Positions 1-9,527 are shown, counted from the stretch's first letter. The stretch is 15,000 nt of DNA from Nymphaea colorata (GCF_008831285.2 NC_045140.1:28736200-28751199); one strand, 5' to 3'. Numbers and translations: made by a program. Notes: generated by a model from the sequence alone, not told the origin.

Positions 1-154
<154 letters not shown>

Positions 155-1263
155 TGTTAGGATCTCACCGTCTAGGCCAGAATAACCCGACCAGTGCGAT
201 CCTACACTTCCCAGGACCTTCTTGAGGCCTATTCTAAAAACCGAAAAACCTAGGAAATTACACAAATGATCTACTCGGCCAGACAGGACCCTGGCGCAAA
301 ACCCAATAGGTAGGTGAGTACACGTGTAGGTTACCCAAGTCCCAAAATTTCCTAACTAAGGCTGCCTACTACAAAAACTCTAACAGGGTCGTGAGGCCTT
401 TACAATTCGTAAGCGATACAAGATAACACTCAATCTCACTCACAAACCACGCAAACCACACTAACGTGCAAACCACACCCAACAGAAGTAAATAGGTGGT
501 CTGGCTCCTGGTGGTCGTGTCTCGGGCACAGTGCCCTCGAGGTACCTCACGGGGGAGCTAGGCCGAAGCCAAGGCTAAACAGAAATGCTGAAAATGAACT
601 AATATGCTACCTAAGACTGAAAGCAATTCCCACCCGGAGCTACAAGGGGGATAGGAGACGATACCGGCCAAGGACCGCCCTTGGCGTAGCCGGATAGGTC
701 TCGGGGTGATGACCTGCCCCCGAGCACTGCAGCTCACAGAACAGGAAGACCGGCTGAGGTGTGCCTCCACGTAGCCTGCTGCTCGGGCTGACCGCTGCCT
801 GAAGACGCTGACGGTAGGCCGCACGCTGGTGGACGGGTCGACTGCCGAGGTCTGGTCGCTGCTCGTTTGCTGCGGCCGCTGCGCTGTTGCCGCGATGAAT
901 TCTGCGGTGGCAGCGCTAACGTCGAGCCAAGAACGCTGCTGACACTCGCTGGGCCGGGAGGCAGAACACGCGCCGAGAGCGAGGACGCTGCCTCGAACTG
1001 CTACGGACGTGCCGTCGATGATACCGGGAGCGCTCGTCTGCTGTCTGGTCGAGGGCCGCCCGTCAGAACGAAGTTGCCTGGCGTCTGCAGCCGATGTGTT
1101 GCTGCTACGCTGAAGACGACGGAACAGGGCCGGAAGGGCCGCCTGGACTGCCGAGGGGGGCTGCTGTCACAGCGACAGCGCCTGCCTGCCTATCTCCGGA
1201 ATGTGGCTCGGCCACGGGCGTCGGTGGATGCCGACGAAGAGGCAGGGGCCGTTGTAAGGGCCG

Positions 1264-1740
1264 GCGAGCCGGCTGAACCTAATCCTAGCTAAGGTTGGGT
1301 TGGCTGGGTTCGGCTAGGCTCTACTAGGTGGTAGGTCTGGTCAAGCAGGTTCGGGTCAGGGTAGGCTCAGTCAAATAGGGTTTAGGTTCAGTCACGGGTT
1401 GACCTAGCTAATAGGTTGGTTCAGTAAGGGAGGTTAAGGTCGAGCCTAAGCTTACGGTGCTGGTCAAAGTTGACCAAGTGCGGAAGGTTCACTAACTAGG
1501 TGGTTGACTAAATGGACCGAGTCAATGGGTCCGGGTCAAGTAGGTCAAGGGTCGCTCGAGGTAGGCTCGAGTCGCTAAGGGAGGCTACCAACGAAGTGGG
1601 CTTGGTGGACTAGCTGACCTAGTTGACTAAGGCTAAGGGTCAATGCCGACCTAGGTTGGCTCGGTAGAGGTTTAGCCTAGGTGCGGGTTCGGTGCAGGAG
1701 GTTGCCTAGTGGGTTCGGTTGACTGGGCTGGTCTTACCCA
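1264..1740. repeat. Degenerate GGTT/GGTC-rich low-complexity tract (3' LTR)
   Basis: Nearly 480 bases are built of loose variants of AGGTT, GGGTT, GGTC and CTAGG with strong G+T bias on the plus strand (for example CTAGGTTGG, CAGGTTCGGGTCAGG). No exact tandem period is visible. It has no coding signal. Confidence 0.6.
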
Positions 1741-1755
1741 GGGAATGCACCGATG

Positions 1756-1771
1756 CTTGCCACGTGGCAAG
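1756..1771. promoter_or_regulatory. 16-bp perfect palindrome with G-box core (3' LTR)
   Basis: CTTGCCACGTGGCAAG is fully self-complementary around CACGTG, the G-box bound by plant bZIP and bHLH factors. Two more CACGTG sites follow at 1943-1948 and 2197-2202, the latter within ACACGTGT. Function is inferred. Confidence 0.5.
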
Positions 1772-3454
1772 ACGGACGGACACGACAGAGAGAGCTAGAA
1801 GAATGCTAGCTATTAGGAATAGAGCTCGAATTCTCGCCTAAGGGTTAGGGAGAAATGCGACAAGGAAGGAGAGGAGATTGGGGGCGAAGGGCCAGGTGGC
1901 ACTCTCGTGCTAACTCGGATGGGGCTAGGGCTGAGATGGGGACACGTGGACCAGATCTACGGTGGAGGATTGCTGCGGGTCAGATCAAGAGGAAAAGAAG
2001 GAAACGGCTGAGGAAGAATAGGTAAGGTTGCGCGAGGTGGAGGAATTTCCTAAGTCTAAGGAGGCAAGATCCGAGGAATAGGGAAAGGGGATCTCGCGGG
2101 GCCTGGCTTGAGGACAAGTGGCAGAAGGCGGGACCGAGGGGGGAGCTGGCAGGTGAGGTGGCGAGTGAGGTGGCGGAAGGCTGGCTTGGATTGCAACACG
2201 TGTCAAGATGAACGCGTGAGAATCCTTGCGATTTAGGGTTGACGCGGTGGAGATGGCGAGGAGCTGGAGGGGGGCTGCGGCTGCGGGATTGCTTCCTGAT
2301 TTGGTGGAGCAGCTGATGGCGAGCTGATCCTGGATCGGGACAGATGGCAGCAGCTGGGACAAGGGCTCAGATGAACGGCTGGAGGGCTGACAGGTGTTGA
2401 AACGAAGGGCTAGGATGGAACGGAGAAGGACTTACCGGAATCGGATGCTAGGCCTCGTCGGAATCTTCCACTTCACGCCGGCGGCCAGAACTTGATCCGA
2501 GAGTCCCGTGACCGATATACCCCTTACAGATTTTAATTAAAACACTAGGGAAGGAGGGCAATTCGGTCCTTAACACCGGAATCAATGGCGACCACCGGAA
2601 TTATCAGCGATGGCCGGATTCAAGCAATTTTCCGGCGAGATTCTATCTCGAGATCCAGCCGACAGAATTCGCCCCTTTTTGATAATTAGAAAGCTCTTTT
2701 CTGGGCGATTCACGGGGATCACTCCTCTTCTTCAGATCTCGACCAGAGAGCGAGATTTCGTAACTTTTGAGCCTCTGGTCTGACAGATCAAAAGGGGAGG
2801 ACAGGCCGCTAGAAATTGTAATTTTCTTATCGTTTTGTCTTTCTAATCCGGCCAACTCCCTACTAGGGATCAAACGTCTGATTCCAATCCCGCGACGCGA
2901 TCTGCAATTTCTGATTAGAACAGAAAACGCCCAAATATTGATTCCCCTCTTCGGGTATGCCGAGGGAGGAACCGAGTGAAGACGCCCTGTGTTCTAAGGC
3001 AGAATGCAGCAATCGGGCAGCGAGAGAGAGATCGAGATTCGTCTCCTCTTCGGTGTCGAATTGAAGCCGGCGGTAGTCCGTCGCCTTCAATCTTCCCTAT
3101 GCTGGAATCGGCCTCACAGTACCCTCGTGATCAGGGCAAAGGCACCGATTTCAGAACTTTGAAAAAGCTCGAAAGGGGGTACTTACGTGACAAGGGAGGG
3201 ATCGCCGCCGGTGGTGGAGATCCGCCGATGCCTTCTTCCTTATGCCTATGTCTCAGACGGCGGCTCTTCAAGGAATTTCTGGATTCGGAAGCGCCGTGGA
3301 GGTAGAGGACGCGAGGGGGGAGAAGACGCCTGGTTCTCGGGTTGAACAAGGTGGGAGACGAGAGGGGAGAAGCCTCGTGCGAGGAGAGAGAGAGTGCCAC
3401 ACCAAATGCCAATCTTTGATTAATTTTTTGATCCATTGTACATTGAGTTTACAG

Positions 3455-3462
3455 AATATATA
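3455..3462 (-). promoter_or_regulatory. Candidate TATA box of the 3' LTR copy
   Basis: Same motif as 12831-12838, with the CT run at about 3382-3394. If active here, it would transcribe leftward out through the LTR into the rDNA at 1-154. Confidence 0.45.
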
Positions 3463-3643
3463 CTAAACATAATGCGAGCCCTAATTACATGTTATCCTAG
3501 CTCGCTTCTTAGTCTAATGTCAAAAATGCGCAAGGCACAACCCGCCTTGCTGGGTCTCTACTTCAAAACTGAACGTTGACATGAAATAGATGACGCAACC
3601 TAACCCGGGCCTAGCGCCCAACTCGAAAATCAAAAGCTAAAGT

Positions 3644-3696
3644 CCCTAAGTCTTGTGGACTTAGGGCGGGGACCTCGTGTGGGTTACCGCCCACAC
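3644..3696. other. Two tandem hairpins in U3 (3' LTR)
   Basis: CCCTAAGTC/GACTTAGGG with a 5-base loop (3644-3666) is followed by GTGTGGG/CCCACAC with a 6-base loop (3677-3696). They lie about 100 bases past the pol stop in element orientation. They could be a structured RNA 3' element or a protein-binding site; nothing in the sequence decides. Confidence 0.5.
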
Positions 3697-3791
3697 TTCG
3701 GAATTTCGAGCACGGGTCAAGTCCGATTGACTCGGACCTGAACCTAAGCCTCTCGGCTTTAGATAGGCTCAAGCGTTCGGGGAATTTGGAC

Positions 3792-4337
3792 TCACGCTCG
3801 GTTATCCTGATCAAGCTCGGTGAGCCTCGCAATAGGTTCTAGAACGTCTTGAGTTCCACCTGGTTTGAGCACTCTTTCGGACCTAGTTGCTCCTCCCACG
3901 CCGCCCGCTGCAACTGGCTCGAGTGCTGACTTAGCCTCGCTTGGACTTTCTTCGTGCTGCCTTAGCGCCTGTGTCCACAAATCCGAGGCCTTTCGTCTTG
4001 ACCGACTGGTTTCGGCCTGATCACGCCGAGTTGGGTCTGGACCTACAAGTCGGTCCGTAACAGATTCCCCCTCCCTAGAATGCGCTTGTCCTCGAGCGCT
4101 AGAGGAGGGAAAGCGATGAGCCACTGACCCAAACTCTTCCCAAGAGGTTCCTCTGTCAGGTCCCTCCCATTCCACTAATACCTCATGCCGTGTTCTCCCT
4201 TGTCTTTGGACATATCTATGTTTGAGTATACGATAGGGAGTGGGCAAGTTGTCCTGTTCCGGTATCTGCTCGATCATTGTAGGAATATCACCATGATGAG
4301 GCTTGAGCCTGGTGATATGGAAAACTGGGTGCACCAT
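3792..4337 (-). pseudogene. pol: Integrase C-terminus with chromodomain, extending into the 3' LTR
   Basis: This segment starts with VHPVFHITRLK, the conserved end of plant Ty3/gypsy integrase. It continues into a chromodomain at residues ~34-77 (ILKHR, HEVLVEWEG, TSWEEF, HRFP). Chromodomains of chromoviruses bind histone marks and steer integration to matching chromatin. The tryptophan in VEWEG is kept; the third cage position appears to be proline rather than tyrosine, so it may belong to the plant type that lacks part of the aromatic cage. The open frame passes through the polypurine tract and runs 271 bp into the LTR, adding a hydrophilic ~90-residue tail, before the stop at 3792-3794. 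It is cut off from the rest of pol by upstream frame changes. Confidence 0.9.
4063..4076 (-). other. Polypurine tract for plus-strand priming
   Basis: Read on the minus strand this is AGGGAGGGGGAATC, immediately followed by the LTR start TGTTACGG. A purine run flush with the 3' LTR is the expected RNase H-resistant primer. Unusually, it lies inside the pol reading frame and encodes residues near the end of the integrase/chromodomain product. Confidence 0.9.
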
Positions 4338-5560
4338 TGCTTCCCGCGGAAGTCCCAGTCGATATGCTGCCTTTCCTACTTTTTGTAATACCGGAAACGG
4401 TCCATAATACCTTGGTATAGCTTAGAATAGGGTTGGCCCATTAACGATCGTTGTTTGAGGGGCAACCTCTTCAACCACACGTAATCACCCACTTCGAATT
4501 CTCGATCTTTTCGCCCTTTGTTGTAGACCTGTCTCATCCTGTTCTGGGCTTTGGCAATGTTTTGCTTGAGGGAGTCAAGGACTTCCTCACGGGTGCGTAG
4601 CTCGCAGTCTACATTGTCGTCGCCTGCTGTACCTCCTTCATATCTAGGGATGCTTGGAGGAGGGGTCCCATATACACCTTCAAAAGGCGTCATTCCTGTT
4701 GACGAATGTAAACTGGTGTTGTAAGACCACTCTGCCCAAGGTAAGAATTTTACCCAAGTTGTGGCCTTTCTCCTGCAAAACACCTCAAATAGGTCTCAAG
4801 AGATCGATTTACGATTTCGCTCTGCCCGTCTGTCTGTGGGTGATGGGCTGTACTAAACTTGAGCGTGTACCCATAAGCTTCATGTACTCCTGCCAGAATG
4901 CGCTAAGGAAATTGAATCTCTGTCACATACGACTGATTGTGGCATTCCGTGGAGCTTTCCAACGTACTCCTGGTACACGCTGGCCACCATTGGCCTTGAT
5001 ACGACCTAGGCAAGGGAGCGAAGTGGCTGTACTTGGTCAGACGGTCCACTACCACTAGCACAGCTTCCTTGCCTTCAGAGCGGGGCATGGCGTCAATAAA
5101 ATCCATGGTCACATCGGTCCATGGTTTGGCTGGTATGGGGAGGGGAACTAAATGCCCTGGAGGTCTAATGGCCTCGTATTTTCCCTCTGGCATACCAGGC
5201 AACTCCGGATGTACCTTTGTACTCTGCCTTCATGCCACGCCACCAAAATTGGGCTTTAATTCTGCTTAGGGTTTTAGAAACCCCCTCATGACCCGCGGCA
5301 GGGGTGTCATGGAAATGACGCAGGAGTTCCTGCTTAAGCCCAGACTCTGGAGGAACCACTGCTCGGTTCTTCCTATATAATAGATTCCCTCTGACTGTAT
5401 AGAAGGGAATGGATCCTGGATGTTGTTCTGTTGATGCACGGACTAGCCTTAGGGACTGGTCTGCTTGTTGTTCCTGGGCTAACCTATCCCAAACATCAGT
5501 TTCCACTACCGAAAGAGTCATGAACTGCTCAGTCAATCGAGAGAGAGAATCGGCCGCTGT
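4338..5560 (-). pseudogene. pol: Integrase zinc-binding and catalytic core, multiply frameshifted
   Basis: Integrase inserts the DNA copy into the genome. The HHCC domain is visible as HFHDTPAAGHEG (two histidines, frame 5620-5165) and CLVC (5190-5201) in another frame. The core begins with [10 protein letters not shown] (first catalytic aspartate, frame 5202-4903). The second aspartate (CDRD) and the block [14 protein letters not shown] with the glutamate (about 4790-4850) lie in other frames. The segment 4783-4376 holds WAEWSYNTS, TPFEGVYG and VGDYVWL, the C-terminal part of the core and GPY/F-like region. All DDE residues can be found, but across at least four frames, so no active protein is made. 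Confidence 0.93.
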
Positions 5561-5900
5561 ATTTTCCGGACCCTTTTTGTACTCTATTTCAAATCGTATC
5601 CCAGCAGCTTTGCTAACCAACGTTGTTGGGTAGGCGTGGATACTCTCTGCTTTAACATGTACTTTAGAGAATTTTGGTCCGTCTTAACTGTGAATCTACG
5701 CCCTATAAGGTAGGGCCGCCACTTTTCCACTGCCAACACTATCGCTAGTAGTTCTTTCTCATAAGTAGAGAGAGGCTTCGCTCTACTTGTGAGCGCCTTA
5801 GACATATAAGCGATAGGGTGGCCTCTTGGCTGAGAACGGCCCCATTCCAACCTCACATGCGTCTGTCTCTATTGTGAACTGCTGGTTGAAATCCGGAAGT
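5560..5900 (-). pseudogene. pol: RNase H region of pol, frameshifted
   Basis: RNase H removes the RNA strand after reverse transcription. The segment 5856-5584 contains PIAYMSKAL, LSTYEKELLAIVLAVEKWRPYL and FTVKTDQNSLKYML, which carry the glutamate and second aspartate of the active site. The block with the first aspartate (ETDACEVGMG) is readable just upstream in a different frame. The frame changes again near 5590-5620 into the RNase H/integrase junction (KKGPENTAADSLSR, whose D-x-L-S-R is characteristic of Ty3/gypsy). Confidence 0.92.
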
Positions 5901-5929
5901 GTAAGAACGGGGCAGACATAAGGGCAAGT

Positions 5930-6850
5930 TTAACTTTTCAAAGGCTGCCCTAGCCTTATCCGACCATGAAAGGCTCCTTTCTTGAGCATCTGGGTCAAAG
6001 GCTGTGCGATCAAACCATAACCTTGTATAAAACGCCTATAGTACCCAGTCAAACCGAGGAATCCGCGGAGTCCTTTCAAGTCCTTAGGCAGTGGCCATTT
6101 CTGCATGGCTTCTAATTTTTCGGGGTCTGCCCGAACCCCTTGTTGGCACACTATGTGCCCAGATAACCAATAGAAGGTTGTCCAAAGCTGCATTTGGACA
6201 TCTTGGCGTATAATTGGTTATCTCTGAGTACCTGAAGGCAATAGCGAGATGCTTCTGATGTGATTCTTCAGACTGACTGTAAATCAAGATGTCATCAAAG
6301 AAAACTAAGATGAAATCGCGGAGGTATTGTCTGAAGACGTCGTTCATGCACCTCTGAAACGTTGCTGGTGCGTTAGTTAGACCAAATGGCATGACGAGGA
6401 ACTCGTAGTGCCCGTCATGCGTCCTGAAAGCGGTCTTGGGGACGTCATCCTTGTACATACGAATTTGATGATAGCCGGCTCGTAAGTCGATCTTGGAGAA
6501 AATAGTTGCTCCGGCTAGTTCATCCAATAACTCATCAATTACCGGTATGGGATGTCTATCCTTCACGGTGGCTTCATTCAGGGCGCGGTAATCTACACAG
6601 AAGCGCCAGGTGTTGTCTTTCTTCTTCACAAGTAGGACCGGTGAAGAGAAAGGGCTGCTACTTGGTTGCACAATGCCACTTTCCAACATTTCTTAACCAG
6701 ACGTTCGATTTCAGCCTTCTGGTTATATCCATACCTATAGGGGCGCACATTAACCGGTTCTGCCCCTGAGTCATTATGATCCTATGGTCGTAGGATCTCT
6801 GCGGTGGAAGCCCTTTTGGCTCCTCAAAGACGTCCTCATATTGATTCAGC
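5930..6850 (-). pseudogene. pol: Reverse transcriptase region of pol, frameshifted
   Basis: Reverse transcriptase copies element RNA into DNA inside the particle. The best-preserved part is 6689-6084. It shows [26 protein letters not shown], the [12 protein letters not shown] block with the first catalytic aspartate (residue ~68 of that segment), [13 protein letters not shown], and FFDDILIYS with the two catalytic aspartates (6291-6302). The N-terminal part lies in another frame (7089-6658), with the change near 6700. After FFDD the frame shifts again, and the connection region continues at 6193-5930 with [18 protein letters not shown], typical of the thumb/tether. Key residues are intact; frame changes alone break it. 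Confidence 0.95.
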
Positions 6851-6989
6851 ACCAGCTGAATTCGTTCTGGTACTATCTCTTTCTGCTCTTCTTTTTCTGG
6901 CACATCAGTAGCGAGTGCCATACCCAACACGCGGGCTGCTCGGTTCAATTGCCCGAAGTGCAGCTTGGGACGAGTTGTGCTGGTTAAGC

Positions 6990-7569
6990 CCTGTAGCGTC
7001 ATGGGCTCTTCGTCGCCGTCGGGAGTGAAGGTCATGCTGAAGTTCTTCACATCCCATGATATGATGCCAAGCGTGAAAAACCATGGCATCCCGAGAATAA
7101 GGTCACTCCATCCAAAGGAATGACTAAGAAGTCGATCTTGAATGGTTTTCTCTGATCACACTTCTATGCCTTTCCCTTCGTTATGGCACTTTAACTCATA
7201 CCCCCTCCCACGATTATAGTTTGGGGGTGGCTTGATTCTAAGGAGATGTTGCATCTTCGTGCGCTTCCTCAGTTAGGAAGTTCTTGGTGCTCCATTATCA
7301 AGCAGAATTAAGACCTTATGTCCGTTTATCCTCCCAAATACCCTGAATGAGTTGGGTTTTGGGATCTTGCATTGAATGCAGAGACTCTGCCTCGGTTGGC
7401 TTTTCTTCTTTGGCGGGAGTCTCTTCATTCGGACTTCTTTCTTTTTCTCGGCTTGTTTAGCTCGCCTCTTGATAACTATTTCCTCATCTGATGAGGACGA
7501 GCTGGTCTCATACGGCGTAGTAGACGAATCGCTACACGAACTAGACTCGTCATCGCTTACCACCTGTAC
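6990..7569 (-). pseudogene. pol: Aspartic protease region of pol, broken, active-site triad altered
   Basis: The frame continues from the gag zinc knuckle through a serine- and acid-rich linker (about 7560-7480) and a lysine-rich segment. It reaches INGHKVLILLDNGA (about 7285-7330), the position of the retropepsin active site. The usual D-S/T-G triad reads D-N-G, a substitution likely to impair catalysis. The frame then hits a stop at 7273; the expected N-F-L following the active site is readable one frame over. A second frame change near 7107 precedes LILGMPWF, the second conserved protease block. Identification rests on order and these motifs. Confidence 0.8.
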
Positions 7570-8907
7570 CCTGTAATACGTTGGGCACTGATGGTTCTTG
7601 TCCCACTTTCCCTCACATCTGTAGCACAGGCCTTTCGCCTGAACTCTTCAATCTGTTTGGCGTGAGGTAACGCGTTGGTGGTTTTCGGCCTTGCCCTGGT
7701 TTGGGCCTTGTGGTGGCCGATAATCACTCCCTCTTCGGAAGGGAGTTGGTTCCTTCCCTCTAAATCGAGAACCAGAGGAGTAGGAAGGTCTCCTCCTCTG
7801 CTTGTCCATCTTATGAGCCTTCTTCTCGGCTCTCTTCTCCTCTATTTGCTCCTCATAGAGACGGGCCATGGCAAAACATTCTTCTAGCCTGTTGAAGCGG
7901 TGAATTTTCAATTCTCTCTTCACTTCGCTTTTGAGGCCGCCTTTGAACGCTCCGATGAGGGCCTTCTCTGGCCACTGGACCATGCTAGCCAACCTCTCAA
8001 ATTGACGTTGGTAGGCTGCAACGGTTGAGGATTGGACCAGATTCTTGAGGTCCTCATCATAATCGATGAATGTTGAATCTCCGAACTGTAATTGGAGACT
8101 CGCCTTGTACTTCTCCCAAGTTGGATCTGCCGTTTTGTGATCGAACCACAAATAATGGGTTGTGGCCTCTCCTGTCATGTTCGCAGTGGCAATTTCAATC
8201 CACTCGTCTTGGGGTACACGATGGCACAAGAAGTACCTCTCGGCCATGAATAGCCACTCCCGTAAGTGCTCCCCATTGAATTTGGGAAACTCATAACGAA
8301 CGGTGGGAGTTCGCCTCTCTTCTTGAAGCTGACGTTGCGCTCTTCTAGGACGTAGAGGAGATTCGTCCTGTTCCCTTCTGAATCGTAATAGGTGCGATTC
8401 ATTCTGCTGCTAGCGAACCTTTGCACTCTTGGCGTTCTATAATATTCGCTAGTGGGCTCAATGGGCTGTCGCTCTTGCGGGGGACCCATATGTAAAAGTC
8501 TGCCCCCTTCCGTACTTGTTCCGATGTGCGAGAGATTGTTCGGTCTATCTCAGTATCGGTGGGGTAGGTAGGGGCACCTAACACACCTTTGCCTTTGTTC
8601 GGACCCTGAGTGGTCCTTTCCCCTCCTGGGTTCTGGTTGGTCGCTAACTGCTTCAAAAGACCGCGAATTTCATCCATCTCATTTTGCCGCTCTCGGTTTT
8701 GTCTTTCCAATTCTCGTTTGCGGACTTGATCGGATTTGTTCATATCATTTCTCATTTGCAACAGCTCTTTTTCAATGTTCAAAATTCTGCCCATGCATAG
8801 TTGGGAACTGGTCCCGCTTGTGTGCTTGGAGCTTCCTCAGGTTGATCGTTGAGGGGCTCCTCAAGGACAGGCTCGTCGGGATTGAACTGCTTCTTTGACT
8901 TGCCCAT
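7570..8907 (-). pseudogene. gag: gag polyprotein, frameshifted, with CCHC-type zinc knuckle
   Basis: Gag forms the virus-like particle and packages element RNA. The likely start is the ATG at 8905-8907 (protein begins MGKSKKQFNPDE). The frame changes near 8790, again between about 8400 and 8490, and near 8300. The N-terminal part is a charged coiled-coil-like segment (8794-8650). The central capsid-like part includes FPKFNGEHLREWLF just upstream of 8247 and continues to a basic tail. An in-frame TGA at 7648-7650 interrupts it before the nucleocapsid motif CYRCEGKWDKNHQC (7585-7626), a zinc knuckle of the form common in plant Ty3/gypsy Gag. At least three frame changes and one stop make it non-functional as written. 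Confidence 0.9.
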
Positions 8908-8936
8908 AATTGTTTGGGCGGTTATATGTCAAAGAA

Positions 8937-8938
8937 CT
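8937..8938 (-). other. Candidate 3' splice site just upstream of gag
   Basis: On the minus strand a pyrimidine-rich run, TTTCTTTCTTCGGTAG, ends here, 29 bases before the gag ATG (8907). It fits a plant acceptor. The splice is not demonstrated. Confidence 0.35.
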
Positions 8939-9125
8939 ACCGAAGAAAGAAATCCTAGCTAAAATTCCAAAAAACTGACGCTGCCACTCTCAAGCGAGAA
9001 GTCGCTGTCCGACTCCTAAACTGCTGGCTGATCCCTGCCCGAAGACCTGATCTGCCGACTGACTCTGCCCTACTGCCCTACGCTGCCGCTGCCCTAGCTG
9101 CCGGTAGCGCGTTTAGAGGCAAGGG

Positions 9126-9240
9126 AGACGGGTTGGCCCGTCTAGTGCCGCGCTTCGCCTAAGCGCCTCGGCACTCCCACTTCGCCCACGGCCGGGCTTT
9201 TAGAAGCCTAAATCACCGCACCCTCCTGGTGCCTCGGTGA
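9126..9240 (-). other. Cluster of four stem-loops in the retroelement leader
   Basis: Four inverted repeats lie close together. (1) AGACGGG/CCCGTCT with loop TTGG, 9126-9143. (2) GTGCCG/CGGCAC with inner CGCTT/AAGCG, 9145-9174. (3) GGCTT/AAGCC, 9195-9208. (4) TCACCG/CGGTGA with inner CACC/GGTG, 9213-9240. Hairpins 2 and 4 share one architecture: outer stem, a one-sided three-base bulge (AGG in the element RNA), inner stem, and an AGG-containing loop. Their stems differ in sequence but keep pairing. A packaging or dimerisation role is inference from position. Confidence 0.6.
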
Positions 9241-9515
9241 CGAACCGGGAGCTCGGCTGCCCTCGGGTGCACGGAATGTACAGCCCTCTACTTGCTAAAA
9301 GTGAGCAAGCAAAGCCTTAAACACGTACGAAGACGGAAGTCGTGGGGACTCCAGAAAACTAAAATCTGCTCTAGATAACCGAAAATAGACTGACTAGATA
9401 ACCAAAAGAAGTCCACTGACACTCGGGAAATCCGAAAAGAAGACCGTCTGCACTGCCGTTGATGAAGCTTCCTCGTAGGTCTAAGTGCTCGAACCGACGG
9501 TGTTCCTCAAGATTC

Positions 9516-9527
9516 GCTCTGATACCA
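9516..9527 (-). other. Primer-binding site for initiator methionine tRNA
   Basis: The plus strand reads GCTCTGATACCA, identical to the 3' end of plant initiator tRNA-Met including CCA. The minus strand therefore reads TGGTATCAGAGC, the usual primer-binding site of plant Ty3/gypsy elements. It lies two bases inside the 5' LTR edge (9530). This fixes both element orientation and LTR boundary. Only 12 bases match, so it is not a tRNA gene. Confidence 0.95.

Larger units (their letters stand above)
155..4062 (-). repeat. 3' LTR (3908 bp)
   Basis: It begins TGTTAGGA and ends CCGTAACA on the plus strand, giving a five-base terminal inverted repeat TGTTA/TAACA. It matches 9530-13439 along its whole length. 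Most stretches I compared differ by only a few percent, but the first ~50 bases and about 2369-2535 are much more diverged. In element orientation, U3 runs leftward from 4062 and contains the end of pol (4062-3792). A candidate TATA lies at 3455-3462. The rest (R-U5) would be over 3 kb. No convincing independent gene is seen: plus-strand open frames at 867-1292, 2767-2979 and 2976-3305 are unrecognised and lie in compositionally biased DNA. Confidence 0.96.
8908..9515 (-). other. Untranslated leader between primer-binding site and gag
   Basis: About 0.6 kb between the primer-binding site and the first gag ATG (8907). No conserved protein is visible. A cluster of stem-loops lies at 9126-9240, and a candidate splice acceptor lies at 8937-8938. 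This is where retroelements usually carry packaging or dimerisation signals; that role is inferred. Confidence 0.7.

Noticed and set aside
867-1292. 141-codon plus-strand open frame in the 3' LTR, partly repeated at 10466-10648
   Set aside because: It is GC-rich low-complexity sequence and is not kept as the same full frame in the other LTR. No recognisable motif.
1376-1390. Telomere-like TAGGGTTTAGG
   Set aside because: A single unit in a GGTT-rich tract, not an array.
3131-3436. Minus-strand open frame over the candidate first exon, possibly a captured host gene piece
   Set aside because: The start codon is not shared with the 5' LTR copy, where the frame begins later (12788). Composition fits a CT-rich plant leader, and no protein family was recognised.
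9126-9240. Helitron or MITE end suggested by clustered hairpins
   Set aside because: No terminal CTRR, no terminal inverted repeats and no insertion-site signature; position inside the retroelement leader explains them better.
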